From RGIG5612 sp045627365 (GTDB taxonomy: Bacteria; Bacillota; Clostridia; Lachnospirales; Lachnospiraceae), in contig JAZQNN010000055.1 of assembly GCA_045627365.1 (NCBI GenBank), positions 1 through 17,155 on the forward strand: a DNA stretch of 17,155 bases, written 5' to 3'. Numbering within the stretch: the stretch's first letter is position 1; every line of letters starts with the position of its first letter. Below, piece after piece: positions 7,226 to 15,256 of this stretch. The notes below the pieces were generated by a model. It was given only the letters and a program-made list of their open reading frames with translations, did not search any database and was not told the DNA's origin. The translations under genes were made by a program, and so were the position numbers.

Positions 7226-7525
7226 TTATTCGATCGTAAGAATTCCTAAGAATCCGGTGATTTCCAGAATTTCCCGGATGTCCGCGTTTACATTCTTAAG
7301 CTTAAGTCCGCCGGTTTCCGACAATTGTTTGTGTGTTTTAAGAATAACTCTGAGTCCTGCAGAAGATGTGTACTCCAGGTTTTTCAGATCAAAGACCATC
7401 GACTTGGCGCCGTCAGCAATAAGTTCCTGAACGGTACTTTCAAGATCTGTCGCTGTTGAAGTATCCAGTCTTCCGGAAATATTCACATTGGCGCTGTCGT
7501 CTTTTTTGGAAACGTTAATTACCAT
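7226..7525 (-). CDS. Stand-alone STAS anti-sigma-factor antagonist (RsbV/SpoIIAA-like)
   Basis: 99 residues, a single STAS domain of normal length. The signature 'YTSSAGLRV' at 52-60 places S55 at the position phosphorylated in RsbV. In partner switching such a protein, when dephosphorylated, binds the HATPase kinase and releases that kinase's other partner. It is the first gene of the run and has a good AAAGGAGT site six to seven bases before the ATG, behind a sigma-A-type promoter. The phosphatase and kinase that would act on S55 are encoded by the next gene. Which protein is released in this system is not evident; no sigma factor gene is nearby. Confidence 0.93.
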   Translation of the reverse strand: MVINVSKKDDSANVNISGRLDTSTATDLESTVQELIADGAKSMVFDLKNLEYTSSAGLRVILKTHKQLSETGGLKLKNVNADIREILEITGFLGILTIE

Positions 7526-7579
7526 TTGTTACTCCTTTGTCACAATAGACACGTATATTGAAGTAATGCCATTCATATT

Positions 7580-7609
7580 ATTATACTTTAAATATGGCGA
7601 GTTGGTCAA
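7580..7609 (-). promoter_or_regulatory. Sigma-A promoter of the STAS/SpoIIE operon
   Basis: TTGACC (7609..7604) is followed after 18 bp by a perfect TATAAT (7585..7580). The predicted start is near 7573, giving a 5' leader of about 48 bases before the ATG at 7525. No terminator is visible between the M3 peptidase stop (7633) and this promoter, so read-through from that gene may add to expression. It looks like a housekeeping promoter, so the module is not obviously under its own alternative sigma factor. Confidence 0.8.
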
Positions 7610-7632
7610 TATTACTCAACCGTCTTCCGTCC

Positions 7633-9390
7633 TTAATACCTGTACGTGATCTCATCCAGTCTGTCAAACACCGCGAAGCATGCGTTTGAAACGGTATTAT
7701 CGTCAGCGAAAGTCTCAAGTCCCACACGCTCAAGAACGTCCATATATTCCTCGTCGTAGGCTCCGATGCGCTGGATCATTTCCCATGCATCAACTGCATC
7801 CTGATAATTGTCCTGAGACATTTCCCAGATCTGGATGGCTGCGATTCCGCTTGCTGCGTAGCTGATGTAATACATCGGAGATTCAAAATTATGGTTTACA
7901 TAGATCCACCAGTAATCATCCGGTCCGGTTGACGGATCTCCGTATTCTGCGGCTATGCGCTGGTAGCATGCGTTGATATCGTCGAGCGTCCAATTTGGAT
8001 GTGTATATACTTCTCTCTGGAATTCGTCTAAGATACATCCATCAATCACATTTCCCAGAAGGTCGATCAGATTGAACGCCTCCGCATCTTCGGCATATGC
8101 ACCGTAGATCTCATCGTAGTATTCAGAGCAAAGCGCCTGAAGGCCATTCGAGTGGATCTCCAGAAGGTCGTATGAGCCAAAAGAAGTCAGCAGATTCGGT
8201 GCAGGCGAAACGTAATTGTTAATAAAGTGTCCGAACTCGTGAGAAAGCGTTACAAAGTCTCTTGATGTGCCGGGGTTCATGAAGATAAATGCCTCGCTGC
8301 TTCCGTCAAAAGTGATGCAGAAGTTTGCGTCCATCTTCGAGTCGCTGACTGTCATGTCATAAAGATTGTTATCTACGAGCTTATCGTAGTTCTCGGCTGC
8401 GATCGTACCGATCTTGTCTGTGACCGTGCCAAGACCTTCCAGAAGCTCATCAGAAGTAAAATCAAATCCGCCATAATACAGTCCGAAGTAAGCGGATGTA
8501 TTGTAAATAAAATCGTAGTAGTAGCTGCTGACTCTCTTTACCTGCTTGTGGAAATTACGTGCCTCTTCTGTGCCGTAATCACGCATGTAAACCTCCGCGT
8601 CAGCGTAATCGCAATAATTGTCATATCCGTAGAACTGAGCCAGCTCGTTACGCATCTTGACAAGTTCGACGAAAATCGGGCCGACCTTCTTCATCAACTG
8701 GTCCTGGGAAAGATTCGGGTCAGCGCAATACTCTTCGTATTCGTTCTGAAGTTCCTGCTCTTTTGCGATGAAATCCAGCTCGTAATCAGTTATATCCTCG
8801 TATTCGACCATGTATTGGAACGCTTCTTCGCCCACATAATCCTTGAATTCGTCGGCAAATTCACTGACCGTAGCAACCTCTCTGCATGCTTTCAGAGCTG
8901 CGTCCCAGCATTCGTTCTGAATTACGGAATAATCAACATTCTGTTGAGCGTAATATTCGTCTGTCGGATTGTACGCATACAGCAGGTACAGTGCGCTGCC
9001 GTTATCGGCGATTTTGCCGTATTCGTAATATATCTGGTCGTAAAGGGAGAAAATAGTGTCCTTATCTTCACCGGCAGCTACAGCTATCTTAAGCCTCTCG
9101 CACAGATCAAAGAACTCCGCTTTATCTATCTCGGTGTAAACCATGTTGATGCCGCCGTCATCCGGGCGAACCCACGGCTCTGTCTCAGGCGCATCCGTCG
9201 GCTTTGTGTCCCACCAGTCGTCGGTTTCCACGGTATTCCACCAGCTGTCGGTAGTGTCTTCCTTGAGGTCATCAACCAGGAGGCTTATCAGCGCGATGCT
9301 GGCGCATCCGGTCAGTGAGCTGACGAGCGATACAGTAAGTACCATTGCTGCCAGCAGTGTCAACATTTTCTTCACAAAGCGTTTTCTCAT
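7633..9390 (-). CDS. Lipoprotein M3-family zinc oligopeptidase
   Basis: 585 residues. The N-terminus has a basic stretch, a hydrophobic core and a lipobox 'SLTGC' with C29 as the lipidated cysteine, so the enzyme should be anchored outside the membrane. A linker of about 35-80 is acidic and Trp-rich (two WW pairs) and probably unstructured. The helical body carries the gluzincin motif 'HEFGH' at 384-388, with E411 in 'LEIHSNG' the likely third zinc ligand, as in thimet oligopeptidase/PepF. It should cleave short peptides. Most oligoendopeptidase F enzymes are cytoplasmic, so the lipoprotein form points to peptide feeding at the cell surface. AAGGAG lies seven bases before the ATG. A -10-like TATAAT is at 9434..9429. 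It diverges from the acyltransferase gene. Confidence 0.9.
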   Translation of the reverse strand: MRKRFVKKMLTLLAAMVLTVSLVSSLTGCASIALISLLVDDLKEDTTDSWWNTVETDDWWDTKPTDAPETEPWVRPDDGGINMVYTEIDKAEFFDLCERLKIAVAAGEDKDTIFSLYDQIYYEYGKIADNGSALYLLYAYNPTDEYYAQQNVDYSVIQNECWDAALKACREVATVSEFADEFKDYVGEEAFQYMVEYEDITDYELDFIAKEQELQNEYEEYCADPNLSQDQLMKKVGPIFVELVKMRNELAQFYGYDNYCDYADAEVYMRDYGTEEARNFHKQVKRVSSYYYDFIYNTSAYFGLYYGGFDFTSDELLEGLGTVTDKIGTIAAENYDKLVDNNLYDMTVSDSKMDANFCITFDGSSEAFIFMNPGTSRDFVTLSHEFGHFINNYVSPAPNLLTSFGSYDLLEIHSNGLQALCSEYYDEIYGAYAEDAEAFNLIDLLGNVIDGCILDEFQREVYTHPNWTLDDINACYQRIAAEYGDPSTGPDDYWWIYVNHNFESPMYYISYAASGIAAIQIWEMSQDNYQDAVDAWEMIQRIGAYDEEYMDVLERVGLETFADDNTVSNACFAVFDRLDEITYRY

Positions 9391-9428
9391 GGGAAACTCC
9401 TTCTCACGGCAATATATTTAGATTAAAT

Positions 9429-9434
9429 ATTATA
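9429..9434 (-). promoter_or_regulatory. -10 element for the M3 peptidase gene
   Basis: A perfect TATAAT on the minus strand lies about 40 bases upstream of the peptidase ATG (9390). No good -35 is present at 17-18 bp spacing, so the promoter may be weak or need an activator. Confidence 0.4.
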
Positions 9435-9463
9435 ACATAAAATGTGTACGTTTCGTGGTTTAA

Positions 9464-9492
9464 TTGTATTTCATCTGTTAATGTGGTATTAT
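9464..9492 (+). promoter_or_regulatory. Extended -10 promoter abutting the acyltransferase start codon
   Basis: TTGTAT (9464-9469), a 17-bp spacer and TATTAT (9487-9492) preceded by TGG form an extended -10 promoter. The predicted start falls near 9499, only about three bases before the ATG at 9502. No ribosome binding site precedes that ATG or the other in-frame starts at 9442 and 9481. Confidence 0.5.
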
Positions 9493-9501
9493 TCTCGTGC
9501 T

Positions 9502-10755
9502 ATGAAAAACCAACAGGAACATAATTCAAATATAACTAAAGGTGTTTCTTTCCACAGATTTGTTTATAAATCCCTCAGATTCTGTTTCGGATGGGCTCTT
9601 AAGCTTGTCTGTCGTTTTTCATATGACAAATACGATGTCAAAAATCCGCTTTTTCTGATGCTTTCAAATCACAACAACGATATGGATCCGATCCTGGAGG
9701 TTGTCGCACTTAACAGGCATATGAGATTTGTGGCAAGCTCGACTATTTTACAGGGATTTGGCGGTTGGATCGTAAGGACTCTGGTCGGACCTATCCCGCG
9801 TGTCAAGGGTGCCAGCGCCGACGATACCGTAGAACTGATCGAGCAAAATCTTAAGGAGGGCATCTCGGTCGCCATGTATCCTGAAGGCAACAAATCCTGG
9901 GACGGTCAGACCTGCTATATTTCTCCGCGAACAGCCAAACTGCTTAAGGACGTTCCGGTCGCACTTGTGACCTACCGCATCGAGGGCGGATATCTTAAAT
10001 CCCCGAGATGGTCACGTTTTCCCAGGAAAGGTCCTATCCACGGGCATGTCATAAATGAATACTCAGCCGAAGAGCTGGCAGCGATGAGTCAGGACGAGAT
10101 ATATTCGCACATCTGTGAGGACCTGTATGCCAACGCCTACAACTACCAGCGCACGGCCATGAAAAAGTACTCAGGCAAAGCACTGGCGGAGGGCATCGAA
10201 AATGTCGGCTATCTATGTCCTTCCTGTCACTGCTTCGGAAGCATCAAAAGCCATGAAAAAAGTTTTTTCTGCTCATGCGGGCTGAGCGCTTCTTACGATG
10301 AATATGGCTTCTTAAGCGGCGAAAAGCTCCCATTCACCACCATTTATGAATGGAACAAATGGCAGAAGAAATGGCTCTCGGAAAATGTGACCACGCTCAA
10401 GGCACTTACCGAAGCAGGCCGGCCTATTACCGAAGATAAGAGTCTTGCCTTCTCCGAGAATATAGGCGAAGAGCACATCATCCTTCACCCGAACGTCACC
10501 TGCTCTCTTTACGGAGACAGAATGGTCATTACCCCTGTTCACAGTGAAGGGCTTGCCGCACTAAATGAAAGCGCCACGATCACTGAGCCCCTCGAGATCC
10601 CATGGGCGGAGGTAGAAAAGCTGAGCATTTTCAGATCCACCAGAGTAATGTTCACATGGCATGGGCGAGCGTTGGAATTCAGACATGCGACCGGATTCCC
10701 CGGGCTCAAGTATTACGCGCTATGGCGCACCCTGACCGGCAAAGAATACCTTTGA
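9502..10755 (+). CDS. PlsC-type acyltransferase with zinc ribbon and C-terminal domain
   Basis: 417 residues from the chosen ATG. Residues about 15-210 are a lysophospholipid/1-acylglycerol-3-phosphate acyltransferase domain: the HX4D catalytic motif is H57 to D62 in 'SNHNNDMD', and motif III is 'YPEGNKS' at 126-132. PlsC enzymes are usually about 200-250 residues, so this one has about 200 extra. The extension contains a zinc-ribbon-like set, C239/C242 and C257/C259, then a beta-rich region (about 325-415) that could be PH/GRAM-like. It should transfer an acyl chain at the inner membrane face; the acceptor is uncertain. The frame opens at 9442, but 9502 fits the family N-terminus. It is followed 29 bp later by the GNAT-like gene, so the two are probably one operon. 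Confidence 0.82.
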   Translation: MKNQQEHNSNITKGVSFHRFVYKSLRFCFGWALKLVCRFSYDKYDVKNPLFLMLSNHNNDMDPILEVVALNRHMRFVASSTILQGFGGWIVRTLVGPIPRVKGASADDTVELIEQNLKEGISVAMYPEGNKSWDGQTCYISPRTAKLLKDVPVALVTYRIEGGYLKSPRWSRFPRKGPIHGHVINEYSAEELAAMSQDEIYSHICEDLYANAYNYQRTAMKKYSGKALAEGIENVGYLCPSCHCFGSIKSHEKSFFCSCGLSASYDEYGFLSGEKLPFTTIYEWNKWQKKWLSENVTTLKALTEAGRPITEDKSLAFSENIGEEHIILHPNVTCSLYGDRMVITPVHSEGLAALNESATITEPLEIPWAEVEKLSIFRSTRVMFTWHGRALEFRHATGFPGLKYYALWRTLTGKEYL

Positions 10756-10784
10756 TCCCCGAACCCAAGAAGGAAGATGAGCTT

Positions 10785-11903
10785 ATGATAGAGATTAAAG
10801 AAGTTACCACAAAAAATCAGCAGAAAGAATTCCTGAATTTTCCACTGAAATTATATAAGGACAATCCTTGCTTTGTGCCGCCTCTTTACAGCGATGAGCG
10901 CAAGATTTTCCGCAAGGATTACGTTTATTACGAAACCAGCGAAGCCGTATATTACAATGCTTACAGAAACGGTGTGATGGTCGGCCGTATTTCCGGAATC
11001 CTCCAGAAAGCGCACAACGAAAAAACCGGGCAGAAGCGCATCCGTTTCACCCGTTTTGACTCCATAAATGACCAGGAAGTAGCCTCTGCCCTCTTCGGCG
11101 CTGTCGAGGACTGGGGACGCAGCAAAGGAATGGATACCATCTGCGGGCCTTTGGGTTTTTCAGACCTTGAAAGAGAAGGGCTTCTGATCGAGGGATTTGA
11201 GTACCTGGCAACTTTTGAAGAGCAATACAACGCCGACTACTATCAGACGCTCATAAGCAACCTCGGATATGAAAAAGAGGTCGACTGGACCGAGAGCCAG
11301 CTGCGCGTCCCGGCAAGCTACGACGGCGAACTTGCCAAGATGTCCGAAATCATCATGAAGCGTTCCAAGCTTCACTATGCCGAGGCCAAAAACACGAATG
11401 AATTCGTTCGCAGACATCAGGATAAGTTTTTCTCGATCCTGGATGAATCGTACAGCAATATCTACGGGACCGTGCCATTTACAGATGGCATGAAGAAAAT
11501 GCTGATCGACAACTTCAAGCTTATCATCAACATCAAATACGTCGGCATCGTGCTCAACGAAAAGGAAGAACCCGTAGCCTTCGGCCTCGCATTTCCGTCG
11601 CTTGCCAGAGCCGTACAGAAGTCCGGCGGCAGGCTTACCCCGGCGTGCCTTTTCAGAATAATAAGAGATGTAAGGCATCCTAAGATCATCGATCTGGGGC
11701 TTGTCGGTGTTTCTCCGAAATATGCCAACTCAGGCGCCTCAGCGATCGTATGCTCGGATCTCATCAAACTTCTCCAGCAGAAGGGCGTTGAGTTCTGCGA
11801 GACCAACCTGAATCTCGAGGAGAACTACGCGATCCAGAACCAGTGGAAGCGCTTTGACGAGACCAAACACAAGCGCAGAAGATCATATATTAAGGCACTT
11901 TAA
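10785..11903 (+). CDS. YghO-like GNAT-fold protein, putative N-acyltransferase
   Basis: 372 residues. The N-terminus ('FPLKLYKDNPCFVPPL' at about 19-34) and the central 'GPLGFSDLEREGLLIEGF' with a following 'YN.DYY' and 'GYEKEVDW' match, from memory, a family that includes E. coli YghO, generally predicted to have a GNAT N-acyltransferase fold. No reaction is established from this sequence. The start at 10785 is chosen because AGGAAG lies eight bases upstream; the frame extends back to 10602 but that part overlaps the acyltransferase gene. Pairing with a PlsC-type enzyme suggests work on a lipid or aminoacyl substrate, which is inference. The stop codon is the start of the terminator stem. 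Confidence 0.7.
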   Translation: MIEIKEVTTKNQQKEFLNFPLKLYKDNPCFVPPLYSDERKIFRKDYVYYETSEAVYYNAYRNGVMVGRISGILQKAHNEKTGQKRIRFTRFDSINDQEVASALFGAVEDWGRSKGMDTICGPLGFSDLEREGLLIEGFEYLATFEEQYNADYYQTLISNLGYEKEVDWTESQLRVPASYDGELAKMSEIIMKRSKLHYAEAKNTNEFVRRHQDKFFSILDESYSNIYGTVPFTDGMKKMLIDNFKLIINIKYVGIVLNEKEEPVAFGLAFPSLARAVQKSGGRLTPACLFRIIRDVRHPKIIDLGLVGVSPKYANSGASAIVCSDLIKLLQQKGVEFCETNLNLEENYAIQNQWKRFDETKHKRRRSYIKAL

Positions 11904-11930
11904 AATAGGGGCCTTGGCGCCCCTATTTTT
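11902..11930 (+). terminator. Rho-independent terminator after the acyltransferase pair
   Basis: An 11-bp perfect stem (11902-11912 with 11919-11929), a 6-base loop and a T-run at 11926-11930. The A-run at the left arm would let it work in both directions. It overlaps the last bases of the GNAT-like stop codon. Confidence 0.9.
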
Positions 11931-12394
11931 CTCCCCTTCTTTCGTAGTGATATTAGTCCAATTCTCCCGCAGTAACGAAATAATCACGTTTGTTAAGGGT
12001 GCCTGGCGAGACGGACATCCATTTCTCGGAGAATTGCTTTTTTTGTTCTGAATAATCCGCTATTGTATGCCGAAATTTTCGCCAACTGCAACGAAAAATA
12101 AGCCTTTGTTGCAACATGTGGGAGAAAAAATGGCATATTTTTGTTGCCTAAATCCGTCATAATTTTCTCCTGTAAAAATTCCGAAGCGATTTTTCGCCAG
12201 CGAGCACGTAATATCAATGTTTATGAAGGCAAGGGGGAGAATCCGGTTCATAGAAATGGAAAAATGCTGAACAGTTTTACCCTTGAGTACATTGGGGATG
12301 ATTGTCTTGATATTCCAAAGTTTATTCTAGCGAATCTAAATTGCTCATAGATCACAGCACTTGCACTGTTTGCCTCGGCTCTTTATTTATTTTC
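11931..12394. other. Long gap without a convincing gene
   Basis: About 460 bp before the C11 promoter. Short open frames on both strands (11993-12217 minus, 12060-12251 minus, 12141-12350 plus) overlap one another, lack good ribosome binding sites and resemble nothing I know. The DNA has small structures: a palindrome GTTGCAAC (12108-12115), an arm pair TGCAA/TTGCA at 12087-12091 and 12109-12113, and a repeated TTTTCGCCA at about 12077 and 12195. It could be gene remnants, a small RNA or an intergenic repeat element; none can be shown here. Confidence 0.4.
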
Positions 12395-12423
12395 TTCATT
12401 TCTTCACAATTGTATGCTAATAT
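12395..12423 (+). promoter_or_regulatory. Extended -10 promoter of the C11 peptidase
   Basis: TTCATT (12395-12400), a 17-bp spacer and TAATAT (12418-12423) preceded by TGC. The -35 is poor and the TGn extension compensates. The predicted start is near 12430, inside a perfect palindrome. The leader of about 46 bases ends with AAGGA eight to nine bases before the ATG. Confidence 0.55.
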
Positions 12424-12425
12424 AC

Positions 12426-12437
12426 TTATCTAGATAA
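12426..12437. repeat. 12-bp perfect palindrome at the predicted start site
   Basis: TTATCTAGATAA is its own reverse complement and sits three bases after the -10 element, across the predicted +1. The position suits an operator for a dimeric repressor; no cognate regulator is in the window. Confidence 0.45.
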
Positions 12438-12475
12438 AATATCTCCGAGAAGGGATGAAGTAAGGACAAAACAAA

Positions 12476-15241
12476 ATGGACAAAAGACCAAAAGGACGTG
12501 TAAAAAAAGTCGTAGAAGGTACGGCAAAAATTGAAAGACAGGGTGAAGGCTTAGGCGGCGGACCTGTCGGCAACAGGAACGGCGAGACCGGCCTTAACAA
12601 AGAACCTCAAAAAAAAACTCTAACCAAAAGTCAATTTTCGACAGATTATTCGGATCGAAGCGGGGCTGACGCAAACAACAATCGTGGTCTGCTGGGGCAG
12701 ATTCTGACCCAGCAGACCCAGCAACAGCAGCCTCAGCAGAGCCAGCAGTCAAGCGCCAAGAAGACTCCGAGCCTTAAGAGACTTCTTATCATGGCTCTTA
12801 TTGTGATCATCGTGATCGTTATTCTGGCCAAATGCTCGAAAGCCTGCAGCGGCAAGATCGTTGACGATTCAGACTACGACGAAGAATACTTCACAGTCGC
12901 GACCACAGCCTCCGGTTACAACAACCAGACCTCGGGCGTACTCGAGTCTCTCCTTTCTGTAGTACCGGCAGGATACAACTGGGAAGACCTTTCAAGCAAC
13001 TACTATTCCGACACCTGGAATGACAATACTCAGGCAATCAACACAACTGTCGCAGCCGGCGTTCCGGGCAAGAAGACTGAGCTCTTAGGCGGCGGCAGGG
13101 ACACAGTGACCGTCATGGTCTACATGTGCGCATCAGACCTTGAGTCTCAGTGCGGCGCGGCTACCGACGATATCCAGGAGATGCTTAAGGCAAGCTTCGG
13201 TGACAACGTTAACCTTATCCTCTTCACCGGCGGCACGAACAAATGGCATAACAACATTATGTCCACCCGTTACAATCAGGTTTACCGGATCGCAGGCGGT
13301 CAGATCTCCCGACTCGTTGAGAACTTCGGAACAGGCGCTGTTACATCAGGAAGAACGCTCAGTGAATTCATCGATCTGTGTGCAACGAACTTCGAGGCCA
13401 ACCGCAACATCCTCGTTCTTTGGGATCACGGCGGCGGATCACTCAGCGGATACGGATACGATGAGAAGAATACCGGCAATGGCTCTATGTCACTTCCGGA
13501 GCTCAAGGAAGCCATCGAAGCTACCGGCGTTACATTTGATATCATCGGCTTCGACGCGTGCCTTATGGGAACAGTCGAGACCGGTCTTGCGCTCGCAGAC
13601 AGCGCAGACTACCTGATCGCTTCTGAAGAATCCGAAGCATCAGGCGGCTGGTATTACACCAACTGGCTTACATCACTTGGCAATAACACGAGCATTTCTT
13701 CGGTTGAACTCGGCAAGATCATCGCAGATGACTTTGTTGACTATACCAACCGCTACTGCCCGGGCATGCCGTCAACGCTTTCCGTAACAGACCTTGTCGA
13801 GCTGAGCACTACGGTTCCTGCCAAGCTTGAAGCTTTCGGCGCAAATGTCAGCCAGCTGATCGACGCAGGCAACTCAGGAAGCAGCCAGACATATGTTGAT
13901 GTTGCCAAGGCAAGAGGCAAATCACGCGAATTTGCTTCTTCATCACATGTTGATCAGGTCGATATCGTTGACTTTGCCCAGAGGATCGGCACCAGCGCCG
14001 CAAATGACCTTGCAGAGGCAGTCCTCAGCGCAGTTAAATACAACAACGTTTCCCGCGATATGTCGGGCTCATACGGACTGTCGATCTACTTCCCGTACGC
14101 CAACTACCAGTACTCCAAGGTCGCAAGCAGCATCTATGACAAGCTTGATATCTGCGACGAATATCAGGACTGCGTAGAAAAATACGCAAGCACAGAGCTC
14201 ACCGGTCAGTACGTTTCAGGCGGCGGTTCACCGTTCGAATCACTCTTCGGCATTTCAGGAAACAGCAGCTACTCAGGCTACTCAAGCTCATCCGGCAGCG
14301 GATATGACTTCTTCGGCAGCTCATCCTCATCAGCCGGATACGGTGATATTTTCGGAAGTCTCTTCGGCAGCAGCTATGACAGTTCAGACAGCTACGGCAG
14401 CTATGGCAGCACCGGAAGCAGCTCATACGGCGGCTACAGCTTCGGAGGAAGCGACTACGGCAACTACAGTTCTGATATTTCGGTAACTGACATCCTGAGC
14501 CTGTTCAGTGGCAGATCTCTTCCTGCAAGCTTTGATGCTGACAAGACCGCTGAACTGATTGCCGGCAATATCTTTGATCAGACTCAGCTTGAGCTTAAGG
14601 AAAACAGCGACGGCCAGAAGGTCATTTCCATGGATGACGAGCAATGGAAGATCGTTGATCACCTTCTCTTCAACGTGTACTACGATGACGGCGAAGGTCT
14701 TATTGATCTCGGGACCGACAATGTTTACGATTTCGACGCCGAGGGCAATCTGATCTGCGAAAGCGACGGAACATGGCTTTCCATCGACGGCAACACCATC
14801 GCTTACTACTATGAGAGCATGTATTACGTTGACGATGACAACTACCTGATCAAGGGTTACAGCCCGATCATTTACAACGATCAGAGAGCCAAACTGATCA
14901 TCGCGTTCGACAACGAAAGACCTGACGGATATATCGTAGGAATTCAGATTGATTACAGAAATTCCGATAATGCCATTCCTAAGATCTTCGGACCGGTTTC
15001 CGAGGACACCTCTACCGAAGAAGCCGAGATGTGCAACTACATCCCAGTCGGAGCCGAGATCACTTTCGTGGCAGATTACTACGATTACAGCGGCAACTAC
15101 GTTGACAACTACAAGATCGGTTCATGGAAGGCAACACTGAACCCTGAGATCGCCAATATGCAGCCGGGTGAAGGCACAGTTCTTTCGATGTACAGCTTCA
15201 CTGACATTTACAACCAGACATACTGGTCAGAGATATTCTGA
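12476..15241 (+). CDS. Membrane-anchored clostripain-like (C11) cysteine peptidase
   Basis: 921 residues. Residues 1-100 are a basic, Gly- and Gln-rich cytoplasmic tail with 'GEGLGGGPVG' at 23-32 and a Gln-rich stretch at 79-91. A single helix at 103-118 has no lipobox-like or signal-peptidase site, so the bulk lies outside the membrane. The C11 domain (about 208-575) has the catalytic pair H318 in 'LWDHGGG' and C362 in 'FDACLMG', with 'VYMCASDLES' at its start. C11 enzymes cut after Arg or Lys and often self-process. A Ser/Gly/Tyr-rich linker covers about 591-665, followed by a C-terminal domain (about 666-921) rich in Asp and aromatic residues. AAGGA precedes the ATG. The gene stands alone between its own promoter and terminator. 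The substrate is unknown. Confidence 0.9.
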   Translation: MDKRPKGRVKKVVEGTAKIERQGEGLGGGPVGNRNGETGLNKEPQKKTLTKSQFSTDYSDRSGADANNNRGLLGQILTQQTQQQQPQQSQQSSAKKTPSLKRLLIMALIVIIVIVILAKCSKACSGKIVDDSDYDEEYFTVATTASGYNNQTSGVLESLLSVVPAGYNWEDLSSNYYSDTWNDNTQAINTTVAAGVPGKKTELLGGGRDTVTVMVYMCASDLESQCGAATDDIQEMLKASFGDNVNLILFTGGTNKWHNNIMSTRYNQVYRIAGGQISRLVENFGTGAVTSGRTLSEFIDLCATNFEANRNILVLWDHGGGSLSGYGYDEKNTGNGSMSLPELKEAIEATGVTFDIIGFDACLMGTVETGLALADSADYLIASEESEASGGWYYTNWLTSLGNNTSISSVELGKIIADDFVDYTNRYCPGMPSTLSVTDLVELSTTVPAKLEAFGANVSQLIDAGNSGSSQTYVDVAKARGKSREFASSSHVDQVDIVDFAQRIGTSAANDLAEAVLSAVKYNNVSRDMSGSYGLSIYFPYANYQYSKVASSIYDKLDICDEYQDCVEKYASTELTGQYVSGGGSPFESLFGISGNSSYSGYSSSSGSGYDFFGSSSSSAGYGDIFGSLFGSSYDSSDSYGSYGSTGSSSYGGYSFGGSDYGNYSSDISVTDILSLFSGRSLPASFDADKTAELIAGNIFDQTQLELKENSDGQKVISMDDEQWKIVDHLLFNVYYDDGEGLIDLGTDNVYDFDAEGNLICESDGTWLSIDGNTIAYYYESMYYVDDDNYLIKGYSPIIYNDQRAKLIIAFDNERPDGYIVGIQIDYRNSDNAIPKIFGPVSEDTSTEEAEMCNYIPVGAEITFVADYYDYSGNYVDNYKIGSWKATLNPEIANMQPGEGTVLSMYSFTDIYNQTYWSEIF
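14246..14470 (+). repeat. Ser/Gly/Tyr low-complexity linker coding region
   Basis: Codons for residues 591-665 of the C11 peptidase are built almost wholly from Ser, Gly, Tyr, Asp and Phe with repeated SSYG/SYGS/FGSS units. The frame stays open and codon choice varies (AGC, TCA, TCT, GGC, GGA), so it is a translated linker rather than a recent DNA expansion. Confidence 0.8.
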
Positions 15242-15256
15242 GATTTAAGATGAAAG

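Noticed and set aside
8548..9318. 256-residue open frame antisense to the M3 peptidase
   Set aside because: It mirrors a gene with clear lipobox, HEFGH motif and ribosome binding site; hydrophobic composition is a by-product of the opposite strand.
11993..12217. 74-residue minus-strand frame in the same gap
   Set aside because: No ribosome binding site, no promoter and no recognised family.
12141..12350. 69-residue plus-strand frame in the gap before the C11 gene
   Set aside because: No ribosome binding site at either possible ATG and no recognisable sequence; overlaps minus-strand frames of equal quality.
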